This document shows, one piece after another, positions 28,182 to 36,041 of a stretch of DNA of 64,000 nucleotides. The position numbers and the translations under genes are program-made. Source of the stretch: Pseudomonas mendocina (GTDB lineage Bacteria > Pseudomonadota > Gammaproteobacteria > Pseudomonadales > Pseudomonadaceae). The stretch covers positions 1,178,001 through 1,242,000 of the forward strand of contig NZ_CP027657.1 of the NCBI RefSeq assembly GCF_003008615.1, written 5' to 3'. The notes under the pieces are model-generated. The model worked only from the letters and a program-made list of their open reading frames with translations. It was not told the origin of the DNA and did no database searches. Position 1 is the first letter of the stretch. The number at the start of each line of letters is the position of its first letter.

Positions 28182-29429
28182 ATGTCCATCACCCGCAACA
28201 CACCGGCCCTCATGCTCGCCCCCGTCACAGCCGCAATGGCATTGTCGGGCCATGCACATGCCGACTTCATCGCCGACAGCAAAGCCTCTCTGCAGATGAG
28301 GAACTTCTATTTCAACAGTGATTATCGTCAGCCGGGAGCGCGGCAATCCAAACGCGAGGAATGGGCGCAAGGCTTCATTCTCGACGTCAAATCGGGTTAC
28401 ACCGAAGGCGCTATCGGCTTCGGTGTGGACGCGATAGGCCTGCTCGGCGTCAAGCTGGACTCCAGCCCAGACCGCACCAACACCGGGCTGCTTCCGATTG
28501 ATAACGATGGTCGGGCACCCGACGAGTACAGCCAGTTAGGCTTGACCGCCAAAGCACGGCTGTCGAAAAGTACCCTGCATGTGGGTACGTTGATGCCAAA
28601 GTTACCGACACTTCGCCCCAGTGACTCCCGCCTGTTGCCGCAGACCTTTCGCGGCGCCCATCTGGTTTCCGAAGAAATCAGCGGGTTGCGCTTCAATCTG
28701 GGCCGCATGACCCAGAACAGCCTGCGTAATTACGCCAGCAGCGACGACATGTCGGTCACAGGCAAAGGCATCAGGGGCGGACAACCGTCCGATCGGTTCG
28801 ATTTTGGCGGTGTTCGTTACGACTGGGGTTCAGGCCTTGCAACGTCCTATGACTACGCTCAACTCGAACGAAACTATCGACAGCACATCGTCAACATCAC
28901 TCATCTGTTGCCCATAGCCGAGGGCCAGTCGCTGGCAAGCGACATTCGCTATGCCCACTCCACGGATGATGGCAATACCAATGTCGACAATGGCGCATTC
29001 GGTGCCATGTTCACCTACAACCTCTCGGCGCATGCCTTCACGCTGGCCTACCAGAAGATGAGCGGGGGCAGCGGTTACCCCTATGTGAATGGCACCGATG
29101 CCTTCCTCGTCAACTATTCGATGCTGTCGCCCGACTTCGCCAACCCCAACGAAAAATCCTGGCAAGCGCGTTATGACTATGACTTCAGCAGTCTTGGCGC
29201 GCCCGGATTGCTGTTCTCCGTACGCTATGTCAAGGGCGATGGCTTCGAGTGGGCCGACGGCAGTAATGGCCGGGAATGGGAGCGCAATCTCGATCTTCGC
29301 TACACCATCCAGAGCGGGCCATTGAAAAACCTGGGGCTGCGCTGGCGCAACGCGATCTCCCGCAGCAACGGAGGCAACGACCTGGATCAGAATCGCCTGA
29401 TCCTGAGCTACACCCTCCCCCTGCTATAA
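28182..29429 (+). CDS. OprD-family outer-membrane porin
   Basis: A 415-residue porin. The signal peptide ends GHAHA|DF. The mature protein begins with FIADSKASLQMRNFYFNSDYR, the OprD hallmark, and contains TLMPKLPTLRPSDSRLLPQTFRG and the final aromatic strand NRLILSYTLPLL. OprD porins take up small carboxylates and amino acids. GGAG lies 6 bases before the ATG. It closes the catabolic cluster and probably lets its substrate cross the outer membrane. No copy of the TGAAA-N5-TTTCA motif is seen in its own 237-base leader. Confidence 0.9.
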   Translation: MSITRNTPALMLAPVTAAMALSGHAHADFIADSKASLQMRNFYFNSDYRQPGARQSKREEWAQGFILDVKSGYTEGAIGFGVDAIGLLGVKLDSSPDRTNTGLLPIDNDGRAPDEYSQLGLTAKARLSKSTLHVGTLMPKLPTLRPSDSRLLPQTFRGAHLVSEEISGLRFNLGRMTQNSLRNYASSDDMSVTGKGIRGGQPSDRFDFGGVRYDWGSGLATSYDYAQLERNYRQHIVNITHLLPIAEGQSLASDIRYAHSTDDGNTNVDNGAFGAMFTYNLSAHAFTLAYQKMSGGSGYPYVNGTDAFLVNYSMLSPDFANPNEKSWQARYDYDFSSLGAPGLLFSVRYVKGDGFEWADGSNGREWERNLDLRYTIQSGPLKNLGLRWRNAISRSNGGNDLDQNRLILSYTLPLL

Positions 29430-29476
29430 AGCCACTGCCCGAGGAACCCACATTCGGGAATTGCCCTCATCCACGC

Positions 29477-32011
29477 TCACCTGCGCGGCTTGGCCCGCGC
29501 GGTGGGCTCGGCGATCAACGGGTCGTCCGGCCAGTAGTGCTTGGGGTAGCGGCCCTTGAGATCCTTCTTCACCTCCAGGTAGGTATTGGCCCAGAAGCTG
29601 GCCAGATCCTGAGTCACCTGCACCGGCCTGCGCGCCGGTGACAGCAGGTGCAGCTTGAGCCCCAGGCGACCACCGGCGATACGCGGCGTCGCGGCCAGGC
29701 CGAACAGCTCCTGCAGGCGCACGGCGAGCACCGGCGGATTGTCCGTGTAGTCGATGGCGATGCGTGAGCCGGACGGCACGCTCAATGCGCGCGGCGCCAG
29801 CTCGTCGAGGCGTTGTGGCAACGGCCAGGGCAGCAGCGCCTGCAGAATCGAAGGCAAGTCGAGATTGGCGAAGTGGCTGAGGCGGTTGACCTTGCCCAGG
29901 TAAGGCGTCAGCCACTGCTCCAAGCAGGCCAGCAGGGCAGCATCGGACAGATCCGGCCATTCGCTCTGCCCCTGTTGCTGCATGTCCAGCTCGCGCAACA
30001 ACGCCACGCGCGCCTGCCACTGGCGCAGCTCGGGCGTCCACGGCAGCAACTCCAGGCCCTTGCGTCGCACCAGGCCGACCAATGCGCGGCCGCGCGCGTC
30101 CTCGTCCAGCGCAGCCAGCGCCTGGCGTTCCAGCACCAGTTCACCGACCTTGCGCTGGCGCTCGGCACGCAGCACGCCCTCGCGTTCGTCCCAGTCGAGC
30201 ACCTCCAGCGTCTGCACCTGCTCGGCCAACTCGCTGGCGAACAGCGCCGGGTCGAGATCGGCAGCCAGGTAGATGCGTTCTTCGCGCTGCCCCTGGCGGC
30301 TGCCCAGGTCTGCGATCACCAGCCATTCGTGCTTCATCAGGGCATCGGCCTCACCGAACTGCGCGGCGCGGCCATTGGCCAGGCGATAGTCGGCACCACC
30401 GGCGCGGCGCTGCTGGGCGATGCGGTCGGGGTAGGCGAAGGCCAACAGGCAACCCAACCAGCGCGGGTTCTCGGGATCGCTCACGGCCTGATTGACCGGC
30501 CGGCCTTTGAGCAGCCCCGAAAACTGCCTAGCCAGTTGCCGCGCGCGCTGCACACCACCCTGGGCACTACGCGCGGCGCGGTTTTCACCAGACAGCAGGG
30601 CGAGGCGGCTGTGCAGATCAGCGCCGCCACCTCGAAGGATGTCGCGCTCCGACAGTAGCGCCGCCAGATCACAGGCCAGAGCACCTAACCCAAGCGCCTG
30701 ACCACGCAATAGCAGGTGAGCAATACGTGGGTGGCAGGGCAGCTCGGCCATGGCCTGGCCATGGGCATTGAGTGCATCGCGCTCGTCCAACGCACCAAGG
30801 CGGCCGAGCAGATCCAGCGCCTGGGCGTAGGCGGCAGGTGGTGGAACGTCGAGCCAGCACAGCTCCTGTGGTGTCACGCCCCAGCGCAGCAGCTGCAGGG
30901 CCAGCCCGGACAGATCGGCCTGAAGGATTTCCGCGCCCGAATAGGCACTGAGCTGCTCGTGCTGCGCTTGCGACCACAAGCGGTAGCAGGCACCGGGTTC
31001 CAGGCGACCAGCACGCCCAGCGCGCTGAGTGGCCGAAGCGCGGGAAATGCGCTGCGTGTCGAGACGCGTCATGCCGCTGGCCGGGTCGAAGCGCGGTACC
31101 CGCGCAAGGCCAGCGTCGACCACCACCCGCACGCCGTCGATGGTCAGGCTGGTCTCGGCGATGTTGGTCGCCAGCACCACCTTGCGCATACCCGCGGGTG
31201 CCTGCTCGATGGCGGCGCGCTGAGCGGACAGCTCCAGCTCGCCATACAGCGGGCAGAGCAGGATGTCGTCACGGCCGCTCAGCGCCTCGCCCAGTTGCTC
31301 GGTCACACGGCGAATCTCGGCCTGACCCGGCAGGAACACCAGCAGGCTGCCCGGCTCGTCGGCCAGCGCCTGCTGCACCGTCTGCAGCACACGCGGCTCG
31401 ATCCACTCGCCGGGCTGAAAGGGCGCGCCCCAGCGGATATCCACCGGGAACATGCGGCCCTCACTGCGCAGCACCGGCGCCTCGCCAAGCAGTGCTGACA
31501 GGCGCTCGCCTTCTAGGGTGGCCGACATCAGCAGCACCTTGAGCGGCATCTCACCACTGTCCGTAGCACGGAACATGGCGCGGCCGTTGAGCGTCAGCGC
31601 CAGGGCAAGGTCGGCGTCCAGGCTGCGCTCATGGAATTCGTCGAAAATCACCAGGCCAACGCCATCCAATGCTGGATCGTCCTGCAGGCGGCGAGCGAGG
31701 ATGCCTTCGGTGACCACCTCGATGCGTGTGTTCGGCCCGACCTTGCTGTCCAGGCGAATGCGATAGCCAACCGTCTCACCCACCCGTTCGCCTAATTCGC
31801 TGGCCAAACGCTCGGCGGCAGCACGCGCGGCCAGGCGGCGCGGCTCGAGCATGAGGATGGTTTGCCCGGCCAGCCAGGGCGCATCGAGCAGCGCCAGTGG
31901 TACGCGGGTTGTCTTGCCGGCGCCAGGCGGCGCCTCCAGCACCACTTCATGGTGGGCACTCAGTGCATCGCGCAAATCAGGCAGCAGCGAATCGATCGGC
32001 AGGGTGTTCAT
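29477..32011 (-). CDS. hrpB: ATP-dependent helicase HrpB
   Basis: An 844-residue DEAH-box helicase. Walker A is APPGAGKTTRVPLALL, the DEAH box is VIFDEFHERSLDADLALAL, motif III is LLMSATLEG, and the motif VI region is QRAGRAGRLEPGACYRLWS; the HrpB C-terminal domain follows. The role is poorly known, probably RNA metabolism. The ATG at 32011 is preferred over the adjacent one at 32014, because GGAG is then 5 bases away instead of 2. Confidence 0.93.
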   Translation of the reverse strand: MNTLPIDSLLPDLRDALSAHHEVVLEAPPGAGKTTRVPLALLDAPWLAGQTILMLEPRRLAARAAAERLASELGERVGETVGYRIRLDSKVGPNTRIEVVTEGILARRLQDDPALDGVGLVIFDEFHERSLDADLALALTLNGRAMFRATDSGEMPLKVLLMSATLEGERLSALLGEAPVLRSEGRMFPVDIRWGAPFQPGEWIEPRVLQTVQQALADEPGSLLVFLPGQAEIRRVTEQLGEALSGRDDILLCPLYGELELSAQRAAIEQAPAGMRKVVLATNIAETSLTIDGVRVVVDAGLARVPRFDPASGMTRLDTQRISRASATQRAGRAGRLEPGACYRLWSQAQHEQLSAYSGAEILQADLSGLALQLLRWGVTPQELCWLDVPPPAAYAQALDLLGRLGALDERDALNAHGQAMAELPCHPRIAHLLLRGQALGLGALACDLAALLSERDILRGGGADLHSRLALLSGENRAARSAQGGVQRARQLARQFSGLLKGRPVNQAVSDPENPRWLGCLLAFAYPDRIAQQRRAGGADYRLANGRAAQFGEADALMKHEWLVIADLGSRQGQREERIYLAADLDPALFASELAEQVQTLEVLDWDEREGVLRAERQRKVGELVLERQALAALDEDARGRALVGLVRRKGLELLPWTPELRQWQARVALLRELDMQQQGQSEWPDLSDAALLACLEQWLTPYLGKVNRLSHFANLDLPSILQALLPWPLPQRLDELAPRALSVPSGSRIAIDYTDNPPVLAVRLQELFGLAATPRIAGGRLGLKLHLLSPARRPVQVTQDLASFWANTYLEVKKDLKGRYPKHYWPDDPLIAEPTARAKPRR

Positions 32012-32159
32012 CATTTCTCCACAGCAGGCCGGCGATTATAGAGCAGCCGCGATGCGGCGAACCGCCAGCGCCGCCGTCGGTCTTATTGACAACCGCCTTC
32101 AACTAGCGGCTTTGCAATGGCGAACTGCTATAGTTGCGCCACTTTTTCAGGAGGTGCTC

Positions 32160-32579
32160 ATGCGCACGAAATCCCGTGTCATCACCGGCGTTATCGCCGC
32201 TGCCCTGCTCGCTCAACTGACCGCCTGTGGATCGATCTTCTACCCGGATCGCCGTGGCCAGATCGAAGGCCGAATCGACCCTGTGATCGCCGGGGCCAAC
32301 GCCATTGGCATCCTGTTCTACGTGATTCCGGGCCTGATCGCCTTCGCCGTGGACTTCGCCACTGGTGCCATCTACCTGCCCGAAGGCCAGACCGTCCAGG
32401 TCGACCCGCAGCAGCTCAAGCACCTGATCGGCGAAGACGGCAAGGTCGACCAGTACGCCCTCAAGGCCTTGATCGAAACCCGTACCGGCCACCAGTTGCC
32501 GCTCGACGATCCGCGCCTGATCCAACATAGCGGCAGTGCCGAACAACTGGCCGCCTACGGCCTGCGTCCGGCAGCCTGA
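32160..32579 (+). CDS. small lipoprotein of unknown function
   Basis: A 139-residue lipoprotein. The signal peptide ends at the lipobox LTAC (Cys22), followed by GS, which favours outer-membrane sorting. The middle has a hydrophobic stretch ANAIGILFYVIPGLIAFAVDF that may be a transmembrane or membrane-associated helix. The C-terminus (EDGKVDQYALKALIETRTG) looks soluble. A strong AGGAGG lies 5 bases before the ATG and a TATAGT -10 box is near 32130. It precedes the efflux gene by 4 bases and is probably cotranscribed. I do not recognise the family. Confidence 0.75.
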   Translation: MRTKSRVITGVIAAALLAQLTACGSIFYPDRRGQIEGRIDPVIAGANAIGILFYVIPGLIAFAVDFATGAIYLPEGQTVQVDPQQLKHLIGEDGKVDQYALKALIETRTGHQLPLDDPRLIQHSGSAEQLAAYGLRPAA

Positions 32580-32583
32580 ACCG

Positions 32584-33465
32584 ATGCACACCCCGCAGCA
32601 CGCCAGGCTGATGCGCCTGGCCACCCGGGCAGCGCTGGCAGTTGCGCTGACCCTGGTGCTGGCCAAGGCGATTGCCTGGTGGCTGAGCGGCTCGGTCAGC
32701 CTGCTGGCCGGCCTCACCGATTCGTTGCTCGATAGTGCCGCCTCGCTGATCAACCTGATCGCCGTGCATTTCGCGCTGCGTCCTGCGGACGAAGATCACC
32801 GCTACGGCCACGGCAAGGCCGAGGCTCTGGCCGGACTGGGCCAGGCGCTGTTCATCGGCGTCAGTGCCATCCTCATTGGCCTGCAGGGCATCGAACGCCT
32901 GCAGTCGCCACAGCCGCTGGAGGCCGAAGCCGTCGGCATCGCCGTCATGCTGCTGTCGCTGGCATTGACCGTCGCTCTGCTGACCTTCCAACGCAAGGTG
33001 GTGCGCGAAACCGGCTCCACCGCGATTCACGCCGACTCGCTGCACTACCGCTCCGACATCCTGCTCAACAGCAGCATTCTCCTCGCCCTGCTGCTGACCC
33101 GCTTCGGCTGGCAGCAGATGGATGCGATCTTCGCCATCGGCATCGCCTTCTACATCTTCTGGAGCGCCATCAGCATCGTGCGCGGCGCGGTCGCCGTGCT
33201 GATGGACGAGGAGCTGCCCAGCGAAACCTCCCAGCACATGTACGACCTGGCCAATGCCGTACCTGGCGTGCTGGGTTCCCACGACCTGCGCACACGCATT
33301 TCCGGTACGCGCTGGTTCGTCCAGTTGCACCTGGAGCTGCCGGGCGAGATGAGCCTGTCCGAGGCCCATACGCACTGCGAGGCTGTGGAAAAGTCGATCC
33401 ATGAGCATTACCCACGTGCGGAAGTGCTGGTACACGCCGACCCGCAGGAAGTTGTGCAGCACTGA
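32584..33465 (+). CDS. fieF: cation diffusion facilitator (FieF/YiiP type)
   Basis: A 293-residue inner-membrane metal/proton antiporter. Six transmembrane segments (about residues 10-180) carry the zinc-site residues DSLLDSAASL (Asp-x3-Asp) and HADSLHYRSD (His-Asp-x3-Asp-like), and DHRYGHGKAEALAGL follows the second segment. The C-terminal cytoplasmic domain (from about 205) has the usual HLELP and EAHTHCEAVE. Likely exports Zn2+ or Fe2+. It follows the lipoprotein gene closely. Confidence 0.85.
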   Translation: MHTPQHARLMRLATRAALAVALTLVLAKAIAWWLSGSVSLLAGLTDSLLDSAASLINLIAVHFALRPADEDHRYGHGKAEALAGLGQALFIGVSAILIGLQGIERLQSPQPLEAEAVGIAVMLLSLALTVALLTFQRKVVRETGSTAIHADSLHYRSDILLNSSILLALLLTRFGWQQMDAIFAIGIAFYIFWSAISIVRGAVAVLMDEELPSETSQHMYDLANAVPGVLGSHDLRTRISGTRWFVQLHLELPGEMSLSEAHTHCEAVEKSIHEHYPRAEVLVHADPQEVVQH

Positions 33466-33535
33466 CAGCCAGACCTACGACTCCCCCTCGAAAGTCGCGG
33501 CCCACCGCAGATTCCGCACACAAATTCCAGGCATT

Positions 33536-33760
33536 AAAAAGGGGCCTTGCGGCCCCCTCGGGATATCTGTCCGGTGCTGGCGATATTGTCGCCGCTTTCG
33601 TCGCCCGCCTGGTTGGGCAGTGCGGACCCGGGTGCCGGTGCGATCCGGTAGGATCGTCGGCGCCGGCTCACCTGGTTGGGCGAGGCCGGTAGGACTTGTC
33701 GTCCGGGCCGTGAAACTGAGAGAAAGCTTACGCCTGCCGCACCGAAATAAGATTGCTAAT
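33536..33760 (-). ncRNA. candidate small RNA, minus strand
   Basis: The 377-base gap between fieF and lrp has no protein gene. On the minus strand it ends in a textbook terminator: GGGGCC-GCAA-GGCCCC followed by five U (33556-33536). On the plus strand the hairpin has no U tract, so it does not fit fieF. Upstream on the minus strand, the segment has two copies of GCCCAACCAGG (33618-33608 and 33680-33670), each beside a TCCTACCGG, and many GC-rich inverted repeats, and starts just after an AT-rich stretch (33740-33800). The 5' end is a guess. Confidence 0.45.
33541..33556 (-). terminator. intrinsic terminator, minus strand
   Basis: GGGGCC / GGCCCC stem with a 4-base loop and U5 on the minus strand. 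It ends the candidate small RNA. Confidence 0.65.
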
Positions 33761-33778
33761 ATTGCTTACAAATTTACC

Positions 33779-33790
33779 AATTGCGCAATT
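33779..33790. promoter_or_regulatory. 12-base palindrome in front of the Lrp gene
   Basis: AATTGCGCAATT is a perfect palindrome 53-64 bases before the regulator start. It is a likely autoregulatory site, and lies where it could also control the divergent small RNA. Confidence 0.45.
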
Positions 33791-33842
33791 TACAGCTAAA
33801 GGAGCACTATCTAACGCAATCAAATGATGAGCCCGATTAGAA

Positions 33843-34322
33843 ATGGACAAACTCGACCGTTACGACCTGAACATTCTCGCCGAATTACAGCGCAACGCTG
33901 CCCTGTCCAACCAGGAACTCGCCGAACGTATCGGTCTCTCGCCGTCACCCTGTTCGCGCCGGGTCAAGCAACTAGAAGACGATGGCTACATCACTGGCCA
34001 GGTCGCCCTGCTCGACCGCAAGAAGCTCGGTCTCAGCCTGACCGCCTATGTGCTGATAGGCATGGACCGACACACACCCGAGCGCTTCGAACACTTTCAG
34101 GATGAAATCCGCAAATGCCCGGAAGTGCTGGAATGCTGCCTGGTGACCGGGATGGACGCTGATTACCAGCTCAAGGTGGTGGTGCCGGACATGGATCATT
34201 ACCAGAAGCTGCTGCTCGGTACCCTGACCCGTATCGACGGGGTATCCAGCGTACGTTCGAGCTTCGTGCTGCAGCAGATTCTGTCCAGTACGCAGTTGCC
34301 ATTGCAGCACCTGCGCGACTGA
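33843..34322 (+). CDS. Lrp/AsnC-family transcriptional regulator
   Basis: A 159-residue regulator. The N-terminal helix-turn-helix is LDRYDLNILAELQRNAALSNQELAERIGLSPSPCSRRVKQLEDDGYI. The C-terminal RAM domain (SLTAYVLIGMDRH to VLQQILSST) senses amino acids and forms the octamer. The target is unknown; no amino acid gene is adjacent. A palindrome and the candidate small RNA lie upstream. The ribosome binding site is weak. Confidence 0.88.
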   Translation: MDKLDRYDLNILAELQRNAALSNQELAERIGLSPSPCSRRVKQLEDDGYITGQVALLDRKKLGLSLTAYVLIGMDRHTPERFEHFQDEIRKCPEVLECCLVTGMDADYQLKVVVPDMDHYQKLLLGTLTRIDGVSSVRSSFVLQQILSSTQLPLQHLRD

Positions 34323-34348
34323 AAGTCGCAGGGTGAAGCAGATCATGC

Positions 34349-34379
34349 CGCGCCCTAGGTCAGGGCGCGTATAATTTTC
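34349..34379 (+). terminator. terminator of lrp overlapping a -10 box
   Basis: CGCGCCCT (34349-34356) and AGGGCGCG (34362-34369) form a perfect 8-base stem, followed by TATAATTTT. The same TATAAT (34370-34375) is a perfect -10 box for the gene at 34413. Confidence 0.6.
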
Positions 34380-34412
34380 GCCCTGCGTTTTCCGTCCGAA
34401 TCACGAGGCACC

Positions 34413-34631
34413 ATGGAAACCGAACAATTTGAAGCCCTGATGATGTACGTCCTGGTGGGCGGCCTGATGCTGTTCATGTTCTTCATCATCTGGGACCTTG
34501 CGAAGAAGTCCAAGGCCGGTCGCCTCGGCACCGCCATCCTATTCCTCGGCCTGGGCCTGTGCCTGTTCGCCTTCCTCGCCAAGCCGATCATCACCTACAT
34601 CATCGAGACCGCGCGCGGCATTCACGGCTGA
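34413..34631 (+). CDS. small membrane protein, DUF2788-like
   Basis: A 72-residue protein with two transmembrane segments (YVLVGGLMLFMFFIIWDL and TAILFLGLGLCLFAFLAKPII) joined by a short basic loop AKKSKAGR. It looks like the DUF2788 family of small Gammaproteobacterial proteins. Function unknown. Its promoter appears to share bases with the lrp terminator. Confidence 0.75.
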   Translation: METEQFEALMMYVLVGGLMLFMFFIIWDLAKKSKAGRLGTAILFLGLGLCLFAFLAKPIITYIIETARGIHG

Positions 34632-34706
34632 CCCAGCCAGCGCGATACCTCTGATCGATACCAGGCCGCCGCACACGCGGCCTGCAGCCCACTCAAGGAG
34701 TGACAC

Positions 34707-35099
34707 ATGAGCGCCGCCAATCTGGTGATGCAGAGCTATGGGCGCTGCTGCGCCAGCCCGGATTTCTTCGACAGTTTCTACCGCCACTTCCTCGCCAGCT
34801 CACCACTGATCCGCGAGAAGTTCGTCGACACCGACATGAGCGCGCAGAAACAGCTGCTGCGCCAGGGCATTCTCAACCTGGTGATGCACGCCCGTGGCAT
34901 GCCCGACACCAAGCTGCGCGCCCTCGGCGAATCGCACTCGCGTGAGCGTCTGGACATCCGCCCGGAACTCTACGACCTGTGGCTCGATGCGCTGCTGGCG
35001 ACCATCGGCGAACACGACAAGGAGTGCGATGCAGACGTGCGCCAGGCATGGCGTGAAGTGCTGAACAAAGGTATCGCCGTGATCAAGGCCGGTTATTGA
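34707..35099 (+). CDS. single-domain globin
   Basis: A 130-residue globin-like protein. The helix pattern SPDFFDSFYRHFLASSPLIREKF to RQGILNLVMHARGMPD to LGESHSRERLDIRPELYDLWLDALL fits the globin fold. The proximal His is likely in ESHSRERLDI. The role could be oxygen or NO sensing or detoxification. It has no reductase or sensor domain. AAGGAG lies 6 bases before the ATG. Confidence 0.75.
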   Translation: MSAANLVMQSYGRCCASPDFFDSFYRHFLASSPLIREKFVDTDMSAQKQLLRQGILNLVMHARGMPDTKLRALGESHSRERLDIRPELYDLWLDALLATIGEHDKECDADVRQAWREVLNKGIAVIKAGY

Positions 35100-35135
35100 T
35101 CCAGGTCATGTTCGCCAGCGCCTAGGTGCTGCGAC

Positions 35136-35300
35136 AAATCGCCCGCTGCGCGGTGCACCTTACTGATCACTGCGGCCGCCGCCGTTCTCCACCTATACCC
35201 GCCCAGCAACGACACGGGAACAATCGGCGCACCCTACAGAGACACCGCCGGCCGTAGGGTGCGCCGTGCGCACCAACTTCGCCTGCAATGACGCGCCCTA
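35136..35300. repeat. cluster of REP-like elements
   Basis: A full GTAGG-headed copy (35254-35274, same hairpin as at 13268) faces a degenerate inverted copy GCGCACCCTAC (35227-35237). A further decayed copy lies near 35137-35150. A short ATAGGGCGCGTCA head on the minus strand (35301-35289) covers the stop codon of rluE. No gene is seen in this 198-base gap. Confidence 0.6.
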
Positions 35301-35918
35301 TGGCAATAACGCCGGAACCTCACGCCATTGCCCGGGCTGCAAGCCGTCCAGCCGCCAGGGGCCGATGGCCACGCGCACCAGGCGCAAGGTTGGCAAGCCG
35401 ACAGCGGCGGTCATGCGCCGTACCTGACGGTTGCGCCCCTCGCGAATCACCAACTCCAGCCAGGCCGTCGGCACGCTCTTGCGAAAGCGTACCGGCGGGT
35501 TGCGTTGCCACAGCTCGGGCTCGTCCAGCCGTCGCGCCTCGGCCGGCAGGGTCGGGCCGTCATTGAGCGTCACCCCCTCGCGTAACTGCTGCAATTGTGC
35601 CTCGCTCGGCTCGCCCTCCACCTGCACCCAGTAGGTCTTCGGCAACTTGTGTTTTGGGTCGGCGATACGCGCCTGCAGGCGGCCATCGTTGGTCAGCAGC
35701 AGCAAGCCTTCGCTGTCACGATCCAGACGCCCGGCCGGGTAGACGCCGGGTACTTCGACGAAATCCTTGAGGGTGGCGCGGCCCTGCTCGTCGTTGAACT
35801 GAGTGAGCACGTCGAACGGCTTGTTCAGAACCAGCAGGCGCGGCTGCGCGGGCGGCACCTTGGCCACTCGGCGCGGGGCGGCAGGACGGCGATTGGCGGG
35901 AGGACGAGGGCGTGACAT
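35298..35918 (-). CDS. rluE: 23S rRNA pseudouridine synthase, RluE type
   Basis: A 206-residue RsuA-family pseudouridine synthase without an S4 domain, as in RluE, which modifies U2457 of 23S rRNA. The N-terminus is basic and Pro/Arg-rich. [14 protein letters not shown] starts the fold, the catalytic Asp is in [20 protein letters not shown], and [11 protein letters not shown] and [25 protein letters not shown] complete the motifs. The ATG is at 35918. The TAG stop lies in a REP-like head. Confidence 0.85.
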   Translation of the reverse strand: MSRPRPPANRRPAAPRRVAKVPPAQPRLLVLNKPFDVLTQFNDEQGRATLKDFVEVPGVYPAGRLDRDSEGLLLLTNDGRLQARIADPKHKLPKTYWVQVEGEPSEAQLQQLREGVTLNDGPTLPAEARRLDEPELWQRNPPVRFRKSVPTAWLELVIREGRNRQVRRMTAAVGLPTLRLVRVAIGPWRLDGLQPGQWREVPALLP

Positions 35919-36041
35919 GCGACAGGCTTCAGTGGAGCTGGGCAGCGCAGTGTAACCCACGATAAGCGGCGCTGATGGTGCTTCCACGTCCTGCCAGAGC
36001 GGCTAAGCTGCTGATTCACCCCCTGCGATCAGGTGCCACCA

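Noticed and set aside
33541..33556. Terminator of fieF on the plus strand
   Set aside because: The hairpin has A5 before it and no U tract after it on the plus strand; it fits the minus strand.
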